The notes below the pieces were generated by a model that ran no database searches, had not been told where the DNA came from, and saw only the letters and a list, made by a program, of their open reading frames with translations. From positions 20,272,393 through 20,336,392 of the forward strand of contig NC_083568.1 in the NCBI RefSeq assembly GCF_019925205.1: DNA of 64,000 bases, read 5' to 3'. The stretch comes from Metopolophium dirhodum. Taxonomy: Eukaryota > Arthropoda > Insecta > Hemiptera > Aphididae. Numbering within the stretch: the stretch's first letter is position 1; every line of letters begins with the position of its first letter. The position numbers and the translations under genes are program-made. Below are positions 25,820 through 35,400 of this stretch, piece after piece.

Positions 25820-27073
25820 TTATTATATAATATTGTATTTATGTTTTATATTATATTCTCATCTCACGATTTCTGAATCATATTATTATTTGTTGACCCA
25901 GTCGGCGTGAGCCAATCTCTTCACGTTTATGCGCACACCATTAGGGGTATAGGTACGTGCATCGCGTTTATAGACAACTACATGAACACTGTATGACCGA
26001 GGGAGGGGGAAGGAGAAAATGAAAAATAAACGCAATACTAAAATATTACCTTGATTGAGTTTCTTAAAGTATCCGCGCATGCGTTTATACCTAAAGACTA
26101 TAATACATATTTCGGTTTAAAACGATATTATGCGGTTATGAACACCGGTATCTCGACATTTAATTTAGTAAAGATAATCGCAGAATTGTGTGTGTATAAT
26201 ATATTCGATTAAAAAACCACGGCTATTTTAAATCCACAAAGAGGTATTACACAATAATATATAATTTGAACGAAAAAAGAAATATGCATATTATTGTAAT
26301 TCAGTATAATATTATGAGAATGTGTGTGCATCCGTCATACTAATATACTATTATGATAATATCTTAATACTGGAATGACATTTCGAGTGAAAATTTTCTA
26401 CAATGATGACTGCACGCAGCACGCGAACCTGCACCCGCCGACCACAATAGAGTCGCCACCGTGGCACCGTATGATTACTGACACGCGATTAGGTACCTCC
26501 CCCAACATTCGGCGTCGATCTAGCAAATTTCACACCACGGGAGTCGACGGTTGTGTGAAGGGTGGGTGGGGGGGTTAGGAGAATTGGAGACGGCTGTATA
26601 ACACCCCAGAGACGTTTACAATATTATTATTACGTGTTATACGATTATATTGTTATTATTATTATTATTATTACTATTATTACTATTTATGATTATTATT
26701 ATGATTATACGGTCCTGCGTGCGTATTATAAACGTGAAGTGAGCGTTAATAATATACAATACAATATAATATTTTAGCTGCAGTGTTGAACGCTATACGT
26801 ATGGAGTAAGGTGTCGGTGAAAAAATAAATTACGCGCCCTCAGAACTGTCGTCTGATTATCATATTTTCGCGTACGAAGTGTCGTGTGACATGACAGCTA
26901 TTCCATATAAATATGTACATCATATATTATAATATTTATGCGCGTGTGTTTTGTATGTGGCCGTCGAGATTTGTCGATACAAACAACAGATGTGTGAAAT
27001 TCACATTGGCGCAGTAGCAATATACAACAAGCCGTAAGGAAAACCTGTGTAATGTACCTATGTAGTATCATGT
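25820..27073. other. Mixed region with CpG-rich patch
   Basis: A CpG-richer patch at about 26375-26600 contains an ATG-started frame of 67 codons with no recognised domain. A TTA-type microsatellite follows. Nothing shows splice-flanked coding structure. It may be regulatory DNA. Confidence 0.35.
26651..26710. repeat. Imperfect TTA microsatellite
   Basis: (TTA)n with interruptions of TTAC and TTATGA. Confidence 0.8.
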
Positions 27074-27094
27074 ACGTACGTATGTATATGTACG

Positions 27095-27128
<34 letters not shown>

Positions 27129-27141
27129 TGTATGTATGTAT
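27074..27141. repeat. TGTA microsatellite
   Basis: A pure TGTA tetranucleotide run at about 27101-27141 follows degenerate GTACGTAT units. Confidence 0.85.
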
Positions 27142-27589
27142 ATTTTTTGTAAGTGTATATAAGTGTATATAAGTATATATTATATTGTATACTTAATATG
27201 TATAATATATATGGTACATCGGAGTATCGTGCGACGTTGTGCGCGTGCCGAAATCAAATTCGGAAGCAGATTGATGAAACACACTTCGCGCATCGTCGCT
27301 TTCGGTTCAGCGGCGTTGGTAGGATTATTACTAATATTACAATAAATTATTACCTACTATACTACTTTATACTGTATTAGAATCTACAGCGTAGATGAAA
27401 CGAAGGGAGCCCTAAGACTGTTAATAATGGAGCGAGCCCATTTTTTTTGGTACAAAAACTGACATTATGTAAACCAGGCAACGATTTTTAAATCACGCGT
27501 ATGCACGTGAACCGAGTAAAACTATAAAAATATATTGCTAATGATTTTAATAATAATTTAAGAGTAGGGATGGACATTTTTCTGTTCGG

Positions 27590-27590
<1 letters not shown>

Positions 27591-27640
<50 letters not shown>
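27591..27640. repeat. (TG)25 microsatellite
   Basis: An uninterrupted TG dinucleotide run of 50 bp. Confidence 0.95.
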
Positions 27641-27641
<1 letters not shown>

Positions 27642-27642
<1 letters not shown>

Positions 27643-28944
27643 GATTTTTCATATTACGCCATCGTATATTATTATAGATGGATTGTACTCAAAATTCGCC
27701 TAAAACGACAAATAAGCGTGTGCGCTGTGAACATATGCAATATCATGTGCTCAATATACATACACGTCATAATGTACACACACGATTTATTAATATAATA
27801 GGTAATGTATAATATAATAATATGAGCATAACGTTCATTGTAAAATAAATGAATTATCGCCGGCCCACCGCGGCCGTGTATCATATTATTACTATTACTA
27901 TTATTATTGTTATTATTATGTTTTCACGTGCGTAGAACATTGTTGCTCGCCGACAGCTCAGCTGCGGCGCGAAAACGTATTATTTCGTATTACTATTATT
28001 ATTTATCTACAGCGTTCACACCACGTATACTCGGATGCTGCAGGTAAGATCAGATTTGGGTGAATATTATATAAAATATCGTGTTGTCTGTTTACCTGCC
28101 TGCAACGTGTACATACTCGGGCTATAAATTATAATACCGGCAATCTGCTACATTCTTATTATTGTTGTTGTTGTTACTGTCATTATTTAGAACAGATAAG
28201 TTGCCTTGGAAATCGACAACAAAAACAGGGGAGTCATTTGGGGGATGCATGATGTGTGTGCCTTTGAATCAATCATAGCTGATGCTTTTTAAATGTTTCT
28301 ATACTTATACATTCGTTTTTGAAATATCGACAGACGATTTTATAACGCAAATAATAACATTTTGATGGTTTTAGACATTTTCAATAGATAGGTACCAAAA
28401 GTATCATATTATTGTATATTTCAATTTTTCTTAGTTATTTTTAAATATTTTTTATTGAACATTTTAAGTATTTGCATTGTCTTAAATTATCATCTTCTAA
28501 ATTTCCTTTTAATTAGTAATGTATAAATGAAAATCGTATTAATTATATTTTTACACTATTTACTCGTTTTCTGATTTATTAAAAAAAAAATGATCAATTA
28601 TAAAAATGTCGTAATGATAATCTCTAAATAAGTACCTATTTTACGAGCTGACCTAATTATGATTAGTTGACGCTAATTTTATTTTGCATTCAACAAAAAA
28701 TTCCGATATGACACTTTAAAACAACTCCCAAGAATATTCGTGATACAAAAAAATTATAGTATACACCATTCTATATCCACGAAGAAACTACTTGTATAAC
28801 ATAATAATATTATTATCCACACACTTGTGTAAAGTATGCACGTGGACGAAATTCTTTTTGCGGAATTATTATACCTATAACAACGTAGGTACTTTTCCAC
28901 ATCATACTAAACCGGTGATATATACTACACAATAAACAGTGCAT
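27642..28944. other. Non-coding stretch with CpG-rich patches
   Basis: A short CpG-rich patch (about 27855-28030) includes CCGGCCCACCGCGGCCG. No exon structure or RNA gene was found. The remainder is AT-rich. Confidence 0.4.
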
Positions 28945-29540
28945 TACTTACCTCTTCTGTATCCATAACCTAACCATCAGTTATTTATTTTTGCCGTCAG
29001 AATTTGTCTTAGTGGGTTGTCAACTTGATGCACGTATGAGGTACGGCGTGTACCTCATACCATATATTATACACTGTGCAGTGGTCTATTATTTTCTATG
29101 AGGAAATTGTATTATAATTTTGTGCATATACTCATCCCAAAAATAAATTGTCAGAGTTGAGAAAATCACATGAAAAATGAAAACAGACCATGACATAACA
29201 ATATCAAACAATATTTTTTGATCGTCCACCATACTTAACTTCTCCATTATATCCATAACCTAACCATCAGTTATTTATTTTTGCTGTCAGAATTTGTTTT
29301 AGTGTGTCGTTAACTCGTGAGACTCGTACGACTTACCTAATATCATATTATAAAATATACACTGTGCGAGTGCAGCGATGGTGGACTGAACTATTATTTT
29401 TAGTAAAACAATTAGGTGTATAACTGTGCTGTGCATATATCCACCCACAAAAGACAGTTGTCAGAGATTTAAAATAAAAACAAACTGTGACATTATTGGT
29501 AATAATATTACAACATTTTTTAACTACTCACCACCCATCA
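28945..29540. repeat. Diverged tandem duplication, period about 290 bp
   Basis: Two adjacent copies (about 28945-29234 and 29235-29540) share ATCCATAACCTAACCATCAG, TTATTTATTTTTG, GTCAGAATTTG, TATACACTGTGC, TTGTCAGAG and other blocks in the same order. The shared 20-mer ends at 28980 in copy 1 and 29270 in copy 2. Divergence and small indels show the event is not recent. No coding content was found. It lies directly upstream of a TATA-type motif at 29545. Confidence 0.8.
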
Positions 29541-29544
29541 CAAC

Positions 29545-29575
29545 TATAAAAACAGGTGGGTAATTGCGTCAGAGA
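29545..29575 (+). promoter_or_regulatory. Possible TATA plus initiator core promoter
   Basis: TATAAAAA starts at 29545 and GTCAGAG lies 24-26 bp downstream (A at 29571), a spacing usual for TATA and initiator. The motifs are short and could be chance in AT-rich DNA. A 37-codon frame starts at 29574, too close to the presumed start for a normal leader. Confidence 0.2.
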
Positions 29576-29579
29576 TGAC

Positions 29580-30766
29580 TTGCACATCGTCCTGCAGCAG
29601 CTGTGCAGTAACTGTACGCCTCTCTTTTGGCCACACTACCAGTCATTTGACCTGCATCACGGGGTTAACACGGAAACAGAAATACTGATAATCGCAAGAC
29701 AATCATCGGGACCTTTCAAACGAGACGTATAGACTTTGAGACATTAGCATCATCAATATAATAGGGTGTGCACTGCAAAGTCGAAGCGTATATGGACCCA
29801 AGCGTGCAAACTGTGGTATGGAAACCAAAACTAAAAGACACACGTGAAAACGTTAAACACACACACACATATATATGTATGGTACTAAGCCGATGTATTA
29901 TTGAGGCATACGTGGAGAAAATAAGCGCTTGTGCCTCGTGTGGTAACATATTATACATAAGACACAAGACGTAATATATGAGTGATATGTACTTAAGATT
30001 TGTGCTGTCTGAGTATTATATATTTATATTATTTATCACTGTAGTTATGTAGGTATACGTGTATCTACGTATGTTTCTGATGAATAAGTTATGGATTTTT
30101 TTTTATCCTGTGGGAGAAAGTTAATAAGAAGAATTTAAGTATTTTACAGACGCAAAAAAACCCACTATTAAGATGGTTTCAGTAAGTATACTGAAATGTA
30201 ATTTAATAAGACAATGTTTATTTCCAATTGCACTCGAAATTTCATGTATATATATGAGTAAAATATATTATTGTATATTATTATATAATATATTTTCTGG
30301 TTTATACTCGAATTCCTGTCCGCTATTACTTTCGTCGCAGTGTATAATGCATACTGAAGAAGCATTCGTATAGCATTTTTCCACACGCGTTTTAAATTCA
30401 AATATATCGCGAGTTCTTTTAAGCTCGTTCGTTATATTGTCAAACGGACATTTTTATTTCGTCGTTAAACAACAATAAATGTATACATGTATATGTTTTA
30501 TACTAATCGTATATACAATGTATAAAACTCGATGTTTCGGCGCTCGCTTTACACATCTCGCGTGCATATTTGGAATGCAAATAATGCAATAATTAAAAAG
30601 GCGATGGAAAATCGAGTATCTGCGTATAGTGTAAACCAAATAGATTTATCGTGTATAATTTTTTTCTTATTCAGTTTTTATTGCACTTCTCATATATTAT
30701 ATTATAATATCGCGCACATTTGAACAATAAATTATATTATATTATTTACTATACTATTCTATAATA
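29580..30766. other. Mostly AT-rich non-coding stretch
   Basis: A frame with an internal ATG at 29792 (MDPSVQTVVWKPKLKDTREN and on) reads rather protein-like for about 60 codons to 29974, but no domain or splice structure supports it. Nothing else was recognised. Confidence 0.4.
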
Positions 30767-30774
30767 GTCATGAC

Positions 30775-31606
30775 CATAGGCGCACATTGGGTGTGAATTT
30801 AGAGGGTGCTGGATTCATTTATGGTACATTGGTACACAGATACGTGGGGGCTTTGCCCACTACACCCCCCCCCCCCAATACTATAGTAAACTGTATTGCA
30901 ATAAATTAAAATTTTTAAACATGCAAATACTATTGAATCAAATTATCTGAATGATTATTAAGAGGACGTTACATCCGCATGTGTTGCCTCCGTCTTACAA
31001 GTGTAAAATATAGCTAAAACTGTTTTGTTATGGGTAAGAACCCTTCAGGCTATAGTCCAATCTAAGCAACCAAATTTTCACAATATAAAGAAGAGGACAT
31101 TTACTGTGCAAAGTCATTTTTATTTTTTTGATATCAGAACTAAAAAAAAAGTTATTTAAGTTTAAAAACTCAAAAATAATAAATTTTTAAACAATAAGAA
31201 CTTTTTTCGAATTTGTGTTATTGAAAAATTAAAAACAACGTTGCACAATCAATGTTCTTCTCTTTTTAGTGTGAACATTTGGCTGCTTATCTAATAACTT
31301 GGACTACGGCCTGAGTGATTCTTACCCGCAAAAAACCGTTTTTGCTATGTTATACATTTGTAAGACAGAGACAAAACGTCATGCAGGTGTAGCGTCCTCA
31401 ATAATATTTGTTATTCCGCATTAAATTCAACGTAGCACGCAGGTTCAATAATATAAGTTAAAACTAAAAAGGAAAAACCAAATAATAAACAATAATTTAC
31501 AAATGATTGGCGAAATGCTGAAATAAATTTTACAGGGAACTGGGGGAGCTAATTTGAAGTCTGGGAGTGCTAAGCACCTCCTAGCACCCCTCTATGTGTG
31601 CCTATA
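30775..31606. mobile_element. 832-bp hAT-like element hosting a nested insertion
   Basis: The left terminus CATAGGCGCACAT matches the inverted right terminus TATAGGCACACAT. The flanks GTCATGAC (30767-30774) and GTCACGAC (31607-31614) are an 8-bp target duplication with one transition. C12 at 30865-30876 follows GGGGGCTTTGCCCAC. Removing the nested element at 30962-31399 leaves about 394 bp of non-coding sequence, so it was already non-autonomous before the second insertion. Confidence 0.8.
30962..31399. mobile_element. Nearly fully palindromic foldback element, 438 bp
   Basis: The two halves are inverted copies over almost their whole length. The left half runs GAGGACGTTACATCCGCATG, GTCTTACAAGTGTA, GGGTAAGAA, TAGTCCAA, CCAAATTTTCAC, TGTGCAA. 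The right half read inverted gives GAGGACGCTACACCTGCATG, GTCTTACAAATGTA, GGGTAAGAA, TAGTCCAA, CCAAATGTTCAC, TGTGCAA. Arms are about 215 nt with many substitutions and small indels; the apex is near 31180. The flanks do not give a clean target duplication. The opening GAGGACG(C/T)TACA with CCGCATG looks to me like a common aphid transposon end, from memory. A transcript would fold into a long hairpin. Confidence 0.8.
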
Positions 31607-31614
31607 GTCACGAC

Positions 31615-32262
31615 GCGTTAAATATTTTTTTAAATCATTGATCCAGTATATATTATTAATAGTTTGAGAGATTCCATCGCAATAGATTGGAATGCTTTCA
31701 GAGTTATTTCAATTATTAGTCCCGCATGCATAATAATATAATCTAATCTGATGGCCGCAGTATTTGTATATAAGCTCCTGTCTCATTAACTTGCAAATAT
31801 AGTAATAATGTATATCTATGTTATAGTATATAATAATTTATTGAAATTCGAAGCTGGCGCGTGCCCGCGGTTCAGAGGAACAATCCAACTACCAATACCG
31901 ATTATTGTTATATACTTATTATAATCTTTTAGTGGTGAGATTTTCTTAGGAACTAAGATATTAATTTTACTCTATATGCCAAGTTCTACCAATATATTAT
32001 ATTAAATAATTTATCAGAATTTGAAGACGGCACGTTCCGGAACAATCATACCTAATGCTTAATATACCATTTAATGTTATACCCTAACCTATCCCTATTA
32101 TAATCTTGATTATAATAGGGATAGTGAAGCTGCAGTACATTGTACATCATATACATATATATATATTATATTACTATACCTACATATCATCGATATCGTA
32201 TTATAATTAATTTTTTATACTCCATCGATTTATCGGTCCAATCAAATTCAAAATTGTCGAGC
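31615..32262. other. AT-rich stretch between transposons
   Basis: It holds the perfect hairpin at 32089-32124 and otherwise nothing recognised. Confidence 0.5.
32089..32124. repeat. Perfect hairpin, 17-bp arms, 2-nt spacer
   Basis: CTATCCCTATTATAATC is followed by TT and its exact inverted copy GATTATAATAGGGATAG. A perfect 36-bp cruciform is unusual; it may be a transposon remnant or a replication-generated palindrome. It is not followed by a T-run and the loop is too short for a microRNA precursor. Confidence 0.9.
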
Positions 32263-32270
32263 GTGTATAA

Positions 32271-32731
32271 CAGGGGTGGCCAAACTTTTTTTGATTAAGA
32301 TCTACTGATGGTATATTTTTTCTTTTAGGTTCGACAAATGTAAAAAAAAATATTTAATATTAATCATAAACATACTTATATAAATGATAAAATTAAAGTG
32401 TTAAATTATCTGAAATGAGTGTTTCACATTAAATTTCTAAATAATTTTCAAATGCGTATTAACATTATACTGTTGTAGAAGCGTGTCGTTGCATATCATG
32501 GCCAATCGAAGACGCTGTGCTAAAGTTTAAACCTAACCTACTCCTTTATAACTTTCATGTGAGAAAATGCCATTTCATACTAACAGGTTAATCCGAAATA
32601 TATGTATTTGATAACTGTACCTATCTACTAAACGACAAACATAACGATGAATAAATTCTAACAAGGGGGATCGACTTAGAAATCGTCCAAGATCGACCAG
32701 TCGATCGCGATCGACTGTTTGGCCATCCCTG
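32271..32731. mobile_element. 461-bp hAT-like element, intact ends
   Basis: The left terminus CAGGGGTGGCCAAAC and inverted right terminus CAGGGATGGCCAAAC differ at one base. The direct repeat GTGTATAA is identical on both sides (32263-32270 and 32732-32739), a perfect 8-bp hAT-type duplication. The right subterminal part has the palindromic words GATCGACCAGTCGATC and CGATCGCGATCG. The interior is AT-rich and has no transposase. By duplication identity this is among the youngest insertions in the window. Confidence 0.85.
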
Positions 32732-32814
32732 GTGTATAACATATAATATACACATAATATTATTATACGCACGCACACATATATGATGCGACATTATTTT
32801 TATGAAATGTTAAA

Positions 32815-33160
32815 AGTTTTCACACCGAGAGGGACAAAAAGAGACGGAGAGAGAAAGCAGAGAGAACCGGAGTGAGATGTTAGATGGTTGTGTAGGACCG
32901 GTAGGGGTGGTATATATTATATATTCAAAGACTGCGCTTGCCGCTACGCGACGCCGCGTAAACCACTACCACGGTCGTCCATCGTCAACGGCCCTGCAAC
33001 AGCGGCAGTAGTGTTGGTGGTAGTATATAATATTTATATAGAGCAGCCCATGTAGTAGCGGCGGTTACCACTGCTGATGAGAAGTTCAACGATACGGAAA
33101 TTTCATTAGTTCGGTCTCCGGCTCGGCAGAAGTATATATATCGGCGCCACAAAAACCAAG
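32815..33160. promoter_or_regulatory. GAGA-rich and CpG-rich promoter-like region
   Basis: A purine-rich tract (GAGAGGGAC, GACGGAGAGAGAAAG, AGAGAGAACCGG) at 32826-32872 resembles GAGA-factor sites. It is followed by a CpG-rich stretch (CGCTACGCGACGCCGCG at about 32943-32959) and TATATATA next to TCGGCGCC at about 33132-33150. Promoter function is inferred from composition only; no linked exon was found. CTAC repeats follow at about 33163-33179. Confidence 0.35.
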
Positions 33161-35400
33161 TACCTACCTACCTACCTACGGATATCGTATTTGTATTATA
33201 AGACCTTATGTATTGTATATGTGTGTGCATTTATTACTCCTGCACACACCTTTTCGCTGCACACTCGACGGCGCTATATTATTATATAGGCACGCGTTGT
33301 ATTGTATTTCGTATTTTCTCCAAGACATAAATAATAAATCTATTGCCGCTGAGTATTATTATATAATATGAGATGCGATTCTTTCTTCTTTATACAATAT
33401 GTAATCACTTTTTCAACTATACACTACGATCCCTCTAAATGTTTCATTATGACGGCTGACATACACACATCACATTAGGTATTATCATTATTATATCAGA
33501 GAGAGGTACTTTTTGATATCGTGAACAATATTACATGAGAAGCCGTGACGTATCGTTGCTGTCGGGGAGGAAAACTTTTTTTATAAATCCTGCAGCGTCT
33601 TTGTATAGAGTTTTACCGATTATATTTTATCGATCGTATTATATACGGCACGCGTGACAATAACGCACACATTGTAATCGCCTACAAAACGTTAATAATA
33701 ACAGCTCGTATAAATGTCTGCGGACTACGTGAAGGATTTTGAAAACGTCGAAACGCGTAGTGTAGCAGTGTGTGTCCATCTTTTATTGTTTATTTTTAAA
33801 TTTTGAGTATGTTATACACGAGTCTTATTTTATAATGATAGTCAAACGCATATGATGAAACCATATTCGACTAAAATCTGTACAACCAATGCACCGCGTT
33901 TACACGTCGTCGTCGTTTAACTCATAAATAATAATATTATAGAGCTGAGGATTTAATGCAGTTAAAAACCTTAAATAAATGCAATACAAAATACACTATA
34001 AATCCCGAAAATGCATTAAAATCTCAAAAACTGTAGTATAATGTACTGTAAATTCTGAAAAGTACATTAAAAGTCAAAATATACAACGTAAAATCTATCA
34101 AGTTGCGTATATTAAAAAAAACAAACTAAATCTTTAATTAGTTTTATTCACTTAAAAAAATGTAGAAAAAAAGGTATGTAAGACATTAATTTAAAAAAAA
34201 GCCTAAAAATTACCTAGAAATTCAAAAATGTCATAAAACGCCTTAGGTATTCATAGCAATAATATTATATAATACCCTGTGTTACACCACCCCATGCTCG
34301 GCAGAGTTGCAGGTGATGAGCAACGAGAACACTTCAGGGTGATGGTGTCCGTAAGTGCTACGTTTTGTTTTATTTGTTTTCTTTGGCACACATAAATACA
34401 TAATATACCTAGGTATACTAAGACACATATATACCTACCTACACTCTTCGTCGCGCTGGCACTCACTGCAATTAGCTGTCGAGGGGAAACGCGTTTACAC
34501 ACGTGCGCGGCGCATCCAACTAAACGAACCGTATGAATGACGTGAATCGCACTCGGCCGTGTGTGTGATTTGATTTCCGAGTCCGGTCCGGCAGAATTGC
34601 AGCGCACGACGTTCGTATACCATACACACGGTATAAATAGGTATGTGGATCGCGGTCGGTGGGAGCCTATATTATTATAATAAGCCAACGTATTCCGAAT
34701 CACATCGGATCGTGGCGCGCACACGTTCGTCGTGTCCCTCGGAAATGCAATTTGTCGCGACCCCTTTAAACAATATAATAATAATATTTCGGATTGTGTA
34801 AGTACATCTATACACAATGATATTATTATACCTATATATTATTATATATGTACCGAGCTATTCGCTATTGTCCTATTCGTGGTTCCATGTGACGGTTTCG
34901 TGCCAAATATCGTAATGCAAATTTATTGTTAAATAATAATATATTATAATATAAATGGTGTAAAACAATAATGTGTTTTTCAGTGCGATAACTCGCACGC
35001 AATATTGTTTTATCGTAGCGGAAACGCGCGCACCGCCTATAAAATGTGTATTTTATATATTACGATTATTACTTATTAATATATTGTTATTAAATCGTTT
35101 CGGAATTGCAGTCGCTGACAGACTCCACCGCTTCCGCCGCCGCCGGTTAACCGTATAATATTATGTGTTTGCGGTGTTTAACGTAGGTACAATATTATTA
35201 TCGTATTCGGCTATGATACAAATCCACCGCACGTATAATATAATCCCCATGGTTGATGATAATATGCGTGCATAATATATTATTATAATATTATTATCGT
35301 GGTCGGCGACGCTATTACCCAAATAACAAATAAATAACAACGACCGCGACACTCCTAATATCATATTGTATTTATTTAATAATATTAGTTTTTATTATAT
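33161..35400. other. CpG-variable non-coding region
   Basis: Patches of CpG (34440-34780 and 35010-35155, the latter with CCGCTTCCGCCGCCGCCGG) alternate with AT-rich sequence. A diverged direct repeat of about 43 bp lies at about 34004-34075 (AAATGCATTAAAA and AAGTACATTAAAA units). Open frames up to 188 codons here lack an ATG start and domains. It may be regulatory. Confidence 0.4.

Noticed and set aside
27211..27345. Plus-strand ATG frame of 44 codons ending in a hydrophobic segment
   Set aside because: Flanked by microsatellite DNA with no splice support. A hydrophobic tail of this length is common by chance.
32575..32778. Minus-strand frame of 67 codons
   Set aside because: It lies across the right terminus of the hAT-like element at 32271-32731 and is read through its palindromic end.
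34251..34817. Minus-strand open frame of 188 codons
   Set aside because: It begins at TTG and has no usable ATG near the start. There is no domain, signal or splice context, and the CpG-rich composition explains the lack of stops.
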